Assembly (NCBI GenBank): GCA_964637565.1
Contig: CAZWTY010000141.1
Location: forward strand, 1 to 6,716
DNA: 6,716 bases
Reading direction: 5' to 3'
From: DYJE01 sp964637565
GTDB lineage: Bacteria > Desulfobacterota > Desulfobacteria > Desulfobacterales > Desulfolunaceae
Shown: one piece after another, positions 1 to 5,202 of the stretch
Layout of the letters: each line of letters begins with the position of its first letter
Position numbering within the stretch: position 1 is the first letter of the stretch
Program-made: the position numbers and the translations under genes
The notes under the pieces: model-generated
The model's database searches: none
What the model was told of the DNA's origin: nothing
What the model saw: only the letters and a program-made list of their open reading frames with translations

Positions 1-95
1 CCACAATATCCAAGATACGTATATCTGGGGATTAACTTTACAAAGTCAAATTAAGCGTTTTCATTTTTTGGCCGGTTCCTGTAATTCGCCGCCCG

Positions 96-111
96 GCCGG
101 TGCATGCCGGC
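96..111. repeat. Small GC-rich inverted repeat upstream of hicAB
   Basis: GCCGG (96-100) and CCGGC (107-111) form a perfect 5-bp stem around the loop TGCATG. It lies in a local GC-rich island (roughly 71-112) inside an otherwise AT-rich leader. No T-run follows on either side, so it does not look like an intrinsic terminator. It may mark the junction of the acquired hicAB module or be the remnant of an upstream element. Nothing else in 1-130 can be assigned to a gene. Confidence 0.3.
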
Positions 112-133
112 GTTCACCACGAAAAACGACTAA

Positions 134-162
134 TTGACAGCATATTTATAGGTGTGTATAAT
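134..162 (+). promoter_or_regulatory. Consensus sigma70 promoter of hicAB
   Basis: A perfect -35 box TTGACA (134-139), a 17-bp spacer and a perfect -10 box TATAAT (157-162) are present. Transcription is predicted to start about 7 nt downstream, near 168-170. That coincides with the hicA ATG at 170, so the message would be leaderless or nearly so. The -10 box also overlaps the in-frame GTG (152) and ATG (161) codons, which rules those out as starts for transcripts from this promoter. Confidence 0.75.
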
Positions 163-171
163 GCACATTAT
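158..171. promoter_or_regulatory. Candidate HicB operator
   Basis: ATAATG (158-163) and CATTAT (166-171) form a perfect 6-bp inverted repeat separated by CA. The repeat covers most of the -10 box, the predicted transcription start and the first two bases of the hicA start codon. HicB proteins with a ribbon-helix-helix domain generally autoregulate by binding short palindromes at their own promoter. A protein here would block polymerase. The role is inferred from position and symmetry. Confidence 0.5.
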
Positions 172-358
172 GAAAAGCGGGGAAATAATACAAAGACTTA
201 GAAACGAGGGGTGGATTCTCCATCACACCAAAGGAGACCACCATCAATTCAAACACCCTGACAAAATTGGTAAAGTCACTGTCCCCCATCCTAAAAAAGA
301 TTTGCCCGTCGGAACTCTTCGTAGCATTTACCGGCAGGCTGGTTGGCAATGGAGGTAA
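170..358 (+). CDS. hicA: HicA-family mRNA interferase toxin
   Basis: This 62-residue protein is a HicA toxin, a ribonuclease with a dsRBD-like fold that cleaves mRNA independently of the ribosome when its antitoxin is lost. The family hallmark is visible as Lys-Gly-Asp-His-His-Gln-Phe at residues 21-27. His24 sits where the catalytic histidine lies in characterised HicA proteins. The following Lys-His-Pro, Val-Thr-Val-Pro-His-Pro and Leu-Pro-Val-Gly-Thr-Leu-Arg segments are also typical. ATG 170 was chosen because HicA proteins usually begin Met-Lys-Ser/Thr-Gly-x-Glu and because the earlier in-frame GTG 152 and ATG 161 fall inside the -10 box. No Shine-Dalgarno precedes the ATG, in line with leaderless initiation. 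The length is complete for the family. Its last codons (TGG AGG) double as the ribosome-binding site of hicB, which begins 4 nt after the stop, so the genes are translationally close-coupled. Confidence 0.9.
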   Translation: MKSGEIIQRLRNEGWILHHTKGDHHQFKHPDKIGKVTVPHPKKDLPVGTLRSIYRQAGWQWR

Positions 359-362
359 TGCC

Positions 363-764
363 ATGAAATATCCGGTTGTAATCCATAAAGACGATAAATC
401 AGATTACGGTGTCACATTCCCAGACTTGGTGGGATGTTTTTCCGCTGGTGAAACTATTGAAGAGGCTCTTGTGAACGCTCAGGAAGCCGCTGAATGTCAT
501 ATTGAAGGAATTTTGCTGGATTCCGAACCTTTTCCTGTTGCAACAACAATCGAAAAACACAAGGACAATCCCGACTTTAAGGATGGTCTTTGGGCTCTTG
601 TTGAGGTGGACTTTAGCAAGTTGTCGCTTAAATCAAAGAGAGTCAATATTACCATGCCGGAAAGATTGCTGAATTCATTGGATTATTTCGCAAAAAAACG
701 TGGTGAGACACGGTCAGGCCTTCTGGCGCAGGCCATTACCGAATATATGGCATCTCACCAATAA
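363..764 (+). CDS. hicB: HicB-family antitoxin with RHH DNA-binding tail
   Basis: This 133-residue antitoxin partners the HicA toxin encoded just upstream. Residues 1-60 form the HicB N-terminal domain (partial RNase H-like fold): Tyr-Gly-Val-Thr-Phe-Pro-Asp-Leu-x-Gly-Cys-Phe-Ser-Ala-Gly, then Glu-Glu-Ala-Leu and Asn-Ala-Gln-Glu-Ala. This part normally masks the toxin active site. Residues about 92-130 (Arg-Val-Asn-Ile-Thr-Met-Pro-Glu, then Arg-Ser-Gly-Leu-Leu-Ala-Gln-Ala) look like a ribbon-helix-helix DNA-binding domain that would autoregulate the operon. ATG 363 has a strong GGAGG (351-355) 7 nt upstream, inside the end of hicA. An upstream in-frame extension from 267 would overlap hicA and lacks family support. 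The module looks intact. Its codons are more AT-rich than those of the enzyme genes, suggesting acquisition. Confidence 0.9.
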   Translation: MKYPVVIHKDDKSDYGVTFPDLVGCFSAGETIEEALVNAQEAAECHIEGILLDSEPFPVATTIEKHKDNPDFKDGLWALVEVDFSKLSLKSKRVNITMPERLLNSLDYFAKKRGETRSGLLAQAITEYMASHQ

Positions 765-874
765 GGGCGAACACATCCGGCTGCACGAATCTATGATTGA
801 AGATTTGAAATGATTAGCCAATAAAAGGGATGATCCGTAGCAGTCTCTCTTAAAGATTTTTTTGTCAGAGCGAA

Positions 875-903
875 TTGATTCTGAAATACTCTCCGGCGAC
901 AAT
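875..903 (+). promoter_or_regulatory. Possible weak promoter for the DUF169 gene
   Basis: TTGATT (875-880) and GACAAT (898-903), each 4 of 6 to consensus, are separated by 17 bp. The predicted start near 910 would leave a leader of about 39 nt before the DUF169 start. The rest of the 184-bp gap after hicB (765-948) holds no gene. It contains a T-run at 857-863 without a convincing stem, so read-through from hicAB cannot be excluded. Confidence 0.3.
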
Positions 904-910
904 TCATTAG

Positions 911-930
911 ACATATCAGAACATATCACA
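911..930. repeat. Tandem 10-bp direct repeat in the DUF169 leader
   Basis: ACATATCAGA (911-920) is followed at once by ACATATCACA (921-930). The units differ at one base and have a period of one helical turn. They end 8 nt before the ribosome-binding site of the DUF169 gene. They could be a protein-binding site in the leader DNA or chance sequence; only the repeat itself is certain. Confidence 0.45.
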
Positions 931-938
931 TCACACGC

Positions 939-943
939 GGAGG
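939..943 (+). promoter_or_regulatory. Ribosome-binding site that fixes the DUF169 start
   Basis: GGAGG lies 5 nt before ATG 949. An earlier in-frame TTG at 862 would add 29 residues that lack family character and would be a much poorer initiation site. ATG 949 is therefore preferred. Confidence 0.75.
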
Positions 944-948
944 TGGGT

Positions 949-1791
949 ATGACCACAGTCTGGAAAGAGTCTCTCAACGATTTTCTGGCCGTCGCAGGCC
1001 TTGCCGAAATGCCCATGGGGATGTTCTTCGCCGACCAGGAGCCGGATTCCCCGTTTACCCCCACACCCCAGATCCTGCCCACACGAGACATGGAAAAAGC
1101 CGGTCAGGTGGACTGGCCGTCGGTGTTCGGGAATTTTTCCTGCGCCATCGGGCATCTCTGGCGGGCCCGGAAGAAAAAGGCCGTGGCGTATTTTTCCGCC
1201 GAAAGGTACGGCTGTCTGGGCTGCGCGTTCTGGATGGGGTTCAACAAACCCCAGGTGGAAACCATCATCCACTACGTGTCCACGGGAATCCCCGGCCACA
1301 TGGAAGGGGAGTGCTACTGCGATTCCCCGGACCGCCTCCGGAAAATTTTCGAAGACCTGGACCCTGAACCGGCCCCTGGAAAATTCTGCGTGTTCAAGCC
1401 CCTGTCCCAGTTCGGCGAAGGGGAAACGCCCCTTTTTGTCACGGTGTTCGACCGACCCGAAGCCATTGCGGGCATCCATCAGATGGCCACCTTTGTCACC
1501 GGCGATCCGCTTTCGGTGGTGTCCCCCTGGAGCGCGGGCTGCGGCAGCCTGGTGGCCTGGCCCATGGTTTTCAAGGCCCGGGGTGAGAACCGGGCCGTTC
1601 TGGGAGGCTGGGATATCTCGGCCAGGAAATTCTACAAAGGCGATGAAATCACCCTGACCCTTCCCATGGCCATGTTCGAACAGATGGTGGAACGGTACGG
1701 CGAATCTTTTTTCATGAAAAAACCCTGGGGCACGGTGAAAAAGAAGATCGAACGGAGCCGTAAAGTCTGGGGCGGGGCTCAGGACGCCTGA
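949..1791 (+). CDS. DUF169 family protein, function unknown
   Basis: This 280-residue soluble protein resembles the DUF169 family of anaerobes and archaea, for which I know no established function. Visible family-like blocks are Pro-Met-Gly-Met-Phe-Phe near 22-27, a Cys65 segment, Arg-Tyr-Gly-Cys-Leu-Gly-Cys (CxxC at 89-92) followed by an aromatic/Gly stretch, and Ser-Pro-Trp-Ser-Ala-Gly-Cys-Gly-Ser around 192-200. There are seven cysteines (65, 89, 92, 122, 124, 147, 198), including a Cys-Tyr-Cys pair at 122-124. Metal or Fe-S binding is therefore possible but unproven. No signal peptide or membrane segment is seen, and the C-terminus is Lys/Arg-rich (264-272). The gene converges on the TetR-type gene and its last 13 bases overlap that gene's end. 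Composition matches the downstream enzyme genes rather than hicAB, so it belongs to the host locus. A link to acyl-CoA metabolism is only inferred from proximity. Confidence 0.75.
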   Translation: MTTVWKESLNDFLAVAGLAEMPMGMFFADQEPDSPFTPTPQILPTRDMEKAGQVDWPSVFGNFSCAIGHLWRARKKKAVAYFSAERYGCLGCAFWMGFNKPQVETIIHYVSTGIPGHMEGECYCDSPDRLRKIFEDLDPEPAPGKFCVFKPLSQFGEGETPLFVTVFDRPEAIAGIHQMATFVTGDPLSVVSPWSAGCGSLVAWPMVFKARGENRAVLGGWDISARKFYKGDEITLTLPMAMFEQMVERYGESFFMKKPWGTVKKKIERSRKVWGGAQDA

Positions 1792-2957
1792 ACGCTGACG
1801 GCCCGCATCAGGAGGCCGATGGCCTCGTTGATCTCGTAAAACCGGTCGATGCGTGGATCGTCCGCCCTGAAATACCAGCGCAGGATCATGTGGCTCATGA
1901 GACCCATGAACAGGTTTCTGAACACCCGGTTGTTGACTTCGGGGCGGATGCTGCCGTCTTTTTTCCCCTGTTCCAGGATGGGATTCATGGCGCTGACGTA
2001 GGCGTCGTAGCTTTTCTTTGCCGATGAGCGGTAGAACCGTTTGTTGAAGATTCCGTCGAAGATGAAGACTTTCATGAAGTCCGGCTGCCGGAGGTAGATG
2101 AAGAAGTGGTGCTGGATCATCTGTTTGAGGCGGAACAGGGGGCTCTGCTTGGTCGCGATTTCCCGGAAAATCTCCGTGTGGTCGGAAATCCTCCGGCCCA
2201 GGGCGGTGAACAGAAGGTCTTCCTTGTTCTTGAAGTACTCGTACAAGGTCCCTTCGGCCACGGCGGCCCTTTTGGAAATGTCCAGGGTGGTGGCGCTGTC
2301 GTAACCCTTTTCGGCGAAAACCCCTTCGGCGGCCGCGAGAATCCGGGCGGCCTTGTCCGAATCATCGGGCCGTGGTTTTTTCTCGGGGGTGAGCATGGGA
2401 AGGAGCAGGGCCATGATGTCGTCCATGTCGCGATGGGCCTCGTCGATTTCCCGGGCCGCCAGGCTGTGAATGGACTCCATGTCCAGAAGGCCGAATATCG
2501 CGTCTCTCACCACGGGGACATGGAGTTCCTGGCGGAAAATCCCATTTTCCATACACTCCACGAGGATGTCTCGCATGAAAACGGTCCAGTTCCTGAAATA
2601 CCCGAAGGCGTCGTGGCGGAAAAACCGCTCCTTGGACCGGCATTCGAAGATGGTCAGGTTGGTGTAGTTGGGATTCGTGTCGTGGTAGTGAAGCTGGAGG
2701 TGCATGAATTCCCTGAAACGGTCCAGGGGGTCCGGGTGGTTTTCCAGATGCTTTTTAAGGATCTCGGTCAGGGCCTTCAGCTGTTCGCCCGCAGCGTGGA
2801 ACAGGAGGTCTTCTTTGTTTTCGAAGTAGTGGTAGATGATGGAATCGGTGACGCCGGCCTTTTTGCCGATTTCGGAAATGGTGGTGTTTTTTCCCTTTTC
2901 CCTGAAGATGTCTACAGCTGTCTGAAGGATCCTGTCTTTTTTCGGCATCTCGGTCAA
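1779..2957 (-). CDS. Tandem (fused) double-TetR family transcriptional regulator
   Basis: One 392-residue chain contains two complete TetR-like units. The first HTH (residues about 8-52) reads Ala-x-x-Ile-Phe-Arg-Glu-Lys-Gly, then Ile-Ser-Glu-Ile-Gly-Lys-Lys-Ala-Gly-Val, then Ile-Tyr-His-Tyr-Phe-Glu-Asn-Lys-Glu-Asp-Leu-Leu. It is followed by a helical ligand-type domain to about 190. After a charged linker (191-202, Pro/Lys/Asp-rich), a second HTH (about 204-249) carries Val-Phe-Ala-Glu-Lys-Gly-Tyr, Leu-Asp-Ile-Ser-Lys-Arg-Ala and Leu-Tyr-Glu-Tyr-Phe-Lys-Asn-Lys-Glu-Asp-Leu-Leu. A second helical domain runs to the end. Ordinary TetR proteins are about 190-220 residues, so this is double length. 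The reading frame is open throughout. It is divergent from the acyl-CoA dehydrogenase operon and probably represses that operon and itself, with an acyl-CoA as the likely inducer. The start is TTG 2957, supported by GGGAG 9 nt upstream; ATG 2948 (three codons in) is the alternative. Confidence 0.88.
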   Translation of the reverse strand: MTEMPKKDRILQTAVDIFREKGKNTTISEIGKKAGVTDSIIYHYFENKEDLLFHAAGEQLKALTEILKKHLENHPDPLDRFREFMHLQLHYHDTNPNYTNLTIFECRSKERFFRHDAFGYFRNWTVFMRDILVECMENGIFRQELHVPVVRDAIFGLLDMESIHSLAAREIDEAHRDMDDIMALLLPMLTPEKKPRPDDSDKAARILAAAEGVFAEKGYDSATTLDISKRAAVAEGTLYEYFKNKEDLLFTALGRRISDHTEIFREIATKQSPLFRLKQMIQHHFFIYLRQPDFMKVFIFDGIFNKRFYRSSAKKSYDAYVSAMNPILEQGKKDGSIRPEVNNRVFRNLFMGLMSHMILRWYFRADDPRIDRFYEINEAIGLLMRAVSVQAS

Positions 2958-2966
2958 AGGCTCTGT

Positions 2967-2971
2967 CTCCC
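2967..2971 (-). promoter_or_regulatory. Ribosome-binding site of the tandem TetR gene
   Basis: On the minus strand GGGAG lies 9 nt upstream of TTG 2957 but 18 nt upstream of ATG 2948. The spacing favours the TTG start; the ATG has no comparable site of its own. Confidence 0.5.
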
Positions 2972-3072
2972 GATGGCTGTGTGAGGTGGCGGCTGTGCCC
3001 GGTGAAGACCGGCGTGCTGTGTGGTTCAGTCTTACACCATGGCACCCTGTTGTTCAAATGGATTGTGCTTGC

Positions 3073-3102
3073 AGTATACGCCTGAACCCGAGCGAAATTC
3101 AA
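3073..3102 (-). promoter_or_regulatory. Promoter of the tandem TetR gene
   Basis: On the minus strand TTGAAT (3102-3097, 4 of 6) and TATACT (3078-3073, 5 of 6) are separated by 18 bp. Transcription would begin near 3066, giving a leader of roughly 110 nt. The -35 box overlaps the minus-strand copy of GAATTTCGCTC, so binding there would suppress the regulator's own synthesis. Confidence 0.5.
3090..3100 (-). promoter_or_regulatory. Candidate regulator site, copy A (GAATTTCGCTC)
   Basis: The 11-bp word reads 5' to 3' on the minus strand and covers part of the -35 and spacer of the regulator promoter. An identical copy lies on the plus strand at 3271-3281. An 11-bp exact match within a 381-bp divergent region, positioned on both promoters, is unlikely by chance. 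Binding by the TetR protein is inference. Confidence 0.5.
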
Positions 3103-3184
3103 TAGAAAACGTTTGCAGATCTCCAGAATGGTTCGCGCTTTGGCAGAGATTCCCTGTAGGGCTTTTTGTGGTTTTTGTTTATGT

Positions 3185-3212
3185 ATATTGGGCTTCTTAA
3201 TAAATATTGGGC
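3185..3212. repeat. 9-bp direct repeat ATATTGGGC upstream of the enzyme promoter
   Basis: ATATTGGGC occurs at 3185-3193 and again at 3204-3212. The 19-bp offset is close to two helical turns, which would put both copies on nearly the same DNA face. They end 27 bp before the -35 box of the enzyme operon, a position suited to an activator or second regulator. No protein can be assigned. Confidence 0.4.
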
Positions 3213-3239
3213 CGGTTTCTTCTGGGTCTGAAATAGGGA

Positions 3240-3269
3240 TTGACACCGGAAGGCGTCTTTTCATATAAT
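3240..3269 (+). promoter_or_regulatory. Consensus sigma70 promoter of the acyl-CoA dehydrogenase operon
   Basis: Perfect TTGACA (3240-3245) and perfect TATAAT (3264-3269) boxes are separated by 18 bp. Transcription should start near 3276, leaving a leader of about 60 nt before ATG 3339. A promoter this strong in front of a catabolic operon implies tight repression, consistent with the divergent TetR gene and with the candidate sites overlapping it. Confidence 0.75.
3242..3257. promoter_or_regulatory. Imperfect inverted repeat over the -35 box
   Basis: GACACC (3242-3247) and GGCGTC (3252-3257) are inverted repeats with one mismatch around GGAA. The 16-bp element overlaps the -35 box and spacer of the enzyme promoter, where a repressor would exclude polymerase. 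It is an alternative or additional operator to GAATTTCGCTC; the evidence is positional only. Confidence 0.35.
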
Positions 3270-3270
3270 A

Positions 3271-3281
3271 GAATTTCGCTC
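3271..3281 (+). promoter_or_regulatory. Candidate regulator site, copy B (GAATTTCGCTC)
   Basis: This is the plus-strand copy of the 11-bp word. It begins 2 bp after the -10 box and covers the predicted transcription start, a classic repressor position. It is identical to copy A in reverse orientation 170 bp away at the regulator promoter. Confidence 0.5.
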
Positions 3282-3338
3282 AGTTTTGAACCGGGCTTTG
3301 GCATGAACGATCGATCAACCTAAAACAGCCGAGGGACC

Positions 3339-5144
3339 ATGCAGGAAAAATTCGTCAGTGAAAAACATGTGAAGTTTCTGCTTCACGAGGTGTTCGACGC
3401 CGGATCGTTATGCGGTTACGAACGTTACAGCCAGCACAACCGGAAGATGTTCGACATGGTTCTGGCCGAAGCCATGAAACTGGCCAAAAACCTGTTCTAT
3501 CCCATCTTTTCCGAGATGGACCGCAAAGGCCCTGAAATTGAAAACGGAACGGTGAAAGTCCACCCCCAGGTCCGGAAAATCATGAGCGAATCCGGCGAAG
3601 GCGGCTGGATCGGGGCCACCTTTTCAAGGGAGAACGGCGGCGAGCAGCTTCCCTGGATCGTGGCCGGGGCCTGTTCGTACATCTTCTTCGCCGCCAATTA
3701 TTCCGCCGGGGTCTACCCCGAACTGACACGGGGAGCCGCCAACCTTATCGCTGAATTCGGAGACGAGACCCTGAAAAAAACCTGGATTCCCGACATGCTC
3801 GCCGGACGGTTCCAGGGTACCATGGCCCTCACCGAGCCCGAGGCGGGAAGTTCTCTGGCCGATATCAGCACCACGGCCAGACCCCACGATGACGGGTATT
3901 ACACCCTCACGGGCCAGAAGGTGTTCATCTCCGGCGGCGATCACGACGGGGTGGACAACGTGGTGCACCTGATGCTGGCCAAAATCGAGGGGGCTCCGGC
4001 CGGTGTCAAGGGCATCTCCCTGTTTGTCGTGCCCAAACTCAGGAAAGAGGCGGACGGATCGCTCACGCCCAACGACGTGGCCGTGTCCCAGATCTACCAT
4101 AAAATGGGTTACAGGGGCTGCCCCATCACCCAGTTGGTCATGGGGGACAAAGGCGACTGCCGGGGCTGGCTCGTCGGTGAAAAACACAAAGGGCTGGCCT
4201 ACATGTTCCAGATGATGAACGAGAGCCGTCTGGGCGTGGGTCTCGGAGCCACCAGCATCGCCAGTGCCGCCTACTACGCGGCCCTGGACTACGCCAGGGG
4301 CCGTAAACAGGGGCGGAAGCCGGGTCAGAAAGATCCGTCAAGTCCCATGGTTCCCATCATCGAACACGCCGACGTGAAACGCATGCTGCTGTTCCAGAGG
4401 GCCGTCACCGAAGGAGCCCTGAGCCTGATCATGCAGTGCTACCTTTACGCCGACCTGGAACGGGTCACGGAAGGGGACGAGAAAGAGCGTTACCACCTGT
4501 TGCTCGAACTCCTGACCCCCATCGCCAAGACCTTCCCCTCCGAATACGGCATCCATTCCACCAGCCAGAGCATCCAGTGCTTCGGCGGCTACGGGTACTG
4601 CGACGATTTTCCTGTGGAACAGCTGTACCGGGACGCCCGGATCCACCCCATCCACGAGGGCACCACGGCCATCCAGGGCATGGACCTCCTGGGCCGCAAA
4701 GTCACCATGAACAACGGAAAAGCCTACACCCTGTTCGTCACGGAAGTGAAAAAGTCCATGGAACAGGCCGGAGCCTGGCCCGATCTTGCGCGTTACGCCT
4801 GGAGTCTGGGATCGAGCCTGGAGACCCTTGAAACCGTGACCCGCCACCTCCTGGGAGTCGCCGCGGACAGCGGGTCGGAGATCTTCCTGGCCGACGCGGT
4901 GCTGTACCTGGACATGTTCGGTCTTGTGGCCGTGTCCTGGCAATGGCTGGTCCAGGCCCTGGCCGCGAAAAAGGCCCTGGCCGGAACGGGTTCCAAAAAG
5001 GACCAGGATTTCTACGAAGGCAAGATCTTCGCCTTCCGCTATTTCCTGGGATACGAACTCCCCAGGGTTCACGCCCTGGCCGAACGGCTGATGGCCCGGG
5101 ACCCGGTCACCTGCGAGTGTCTGCCGGCCCATTTCAATGATTGA
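3339..5144 (+). CDS. Acyl-CoA dehydrogenase, ~600-residue DmdC-like class
   Basis: This 601-residue FAD enzyme should introduce an alpha,beta double bond into an acyl-CoA, passing electrons to an electron-transfer flavoprotein. The order is an N-terminal helical domain (about 40-155), a middle beta domain with Met-Ala-Leu-Thr-Glu-Pro-Glu-Ala-Gly-Ser-Ser (162-172) and Phe-Ile-Ser-Gly-Gly-Asp-His-Asp (196-203), a C-terminal helical domain (about 283-450), and an extra C-terminal domain (about 460-600) typical of the long class that includes methylmercaptopropionyl-CoA dehydrogenase DmdC. The catalytic base is probably Glu440 in Ile-His-Glu-Gly-Thr-Thr-Ala-Ile-Gln. Gln-Cys-Phe-Gly-Gly-Tyr-Gly-Tyr (413-420) is the usual flavin/dimer-interface block. 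The signature Ser-Asp is Ser-Ser here (171-172). ATG 3339 follows GAGGG by 3 nt. It is the first gene of a two-gene operon with the AbfD-like dehydratase 58 nt downstream. The substrate is unknown; a C4 or gamma-substituted acyl-CoA is inferred from the partner. Confidence 0.9.
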   Translation: MQEKFVSEKHVKFLLHEVFDAGSLCGYERYSQHNRKMFDMVLAEAMKLAKNLFYPIFSEMDRKGPEIENGTVKVHPQVRKIMSESGEGGWIGATFSRENGGEQLPWIVAGACSYIFFAANYSAGVYPELTRGAANLIAEFGDETLKKTWIPDMLAGRFQGTMALTEPEAGSSLADISTTARPHDDGYYTLTGQKVFISGGDHDGVDNVVHLMLAKIEGAPAGVKGISLFVVPKLRKEADGSLTPNDVAVSQIYHKMGYRGCPITQLVMGDKGDCRGWLVGEKHKGLAYMFQMMNESRLGVGLGATSIASAAYYAALDYARGRKQGRKPGQKDPSSPMVPIIEHADVKRMLLFQRAVTEGALSLIMQCYLYADLERVTEGDEKERYHLLLELLTPIAKTFPSEYGIHSTSQSIQCFGGYGYCDDFPVEQLYRDARIHPIHEGTTAIQGMDLLGRKVTMNNGKAYTLFVTEVKKSMEQAGAWPDLARYAWSLGSSLETLETVTRHLLGVAADSGSEIFLADAVLYLDMFGLVAVSWQWLVQALAAKKALAGTGSKKDQDFYEGKIFAFRYFLGYELPRVHALAERLMARDPVTCECLPAHFND

Positions 5145-5157
5145 TGGTTAAACACCA

Positions 5158-5173
5158 ATGCCTCCGGTGGCAT
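5158..5173 (+). other. Intercistronic hairpin between the two enzyme genes
   Basis: ATGCC (5158-5162) and GGCAT (5169-5173) form a perfect 5-bp stem with loop TCCGGT, 14 nt after the dehydrogenase stop. An alternative CACC/GGTG stem overlaps it. The following sequence is A-rich with no T-run, so it is probably not a terminator. It might stabilise or partly separate the two coding segments of the mRNA. Confidence 0.35.
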
Positions 5174-5202
5174 AAATTAATAAACACGGGAGAAGAAGAC
5201 CT

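Larger units (their letters stand above)
2958..3338. promoter_or_regulatory. Divergent regulator/enzyme control region
   Basis: These 381 bp separate the leftward regulator from the rightward enzyme operon and carry no convincing gene. They are more AT-rich than the flanking genes between about 3090 and 3290. They contain one promoter in each direction, an 11-bp word present in both orientations, a 9-bp direct repeat and an imperfect inverted repeat over the right-hand -35. This arrangement is typical of a local autoregulated TetR-type switch. Confidence 0.7.

Noticed and set aside
13..26. AGATA/TATCT inverted repeat with central ATACGTAT palindrome
   Set aside because: It is real symmetry but short and AT-rich, and no adjacent gene or promoter is visible to give it a role.
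845..863. T-run after hicB as an intrinsic terminator
   Set aside because: Seven T residues are present at 857-863, but no GC-rich stem precedes them.
2106..2984. Long open frame on the + strand across the tandem TetR gene
   Set aside because: It mirrors the real minus-strand gene in GC-biased codons, is full of low-complexity Gly/Val/Phe runs and shows no family motifs. The opposite strand has two clear TetR domains.
3152..3165. CCCTGTAGGG followed by a T-run, terminator-like
   Set aside because: The stem is only 3-4 bp with a tiny loop, and no gene ends just upstream on the plus strand.
2755..3264. Open frame on the - strand extending from the regulator into the intergenic region
   Set aside because: It overlaps the regulator's N-terminal coding region in another frame, spans both promoters and has no recognisable domain.
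4338..5132. Open frame on the - strand opposite the acyl-CoA dehydrogenase
   Set aside because: Composition is typical of an antisense shadow and there is no start context. The plus-strand protein carries the catalytic motifs.
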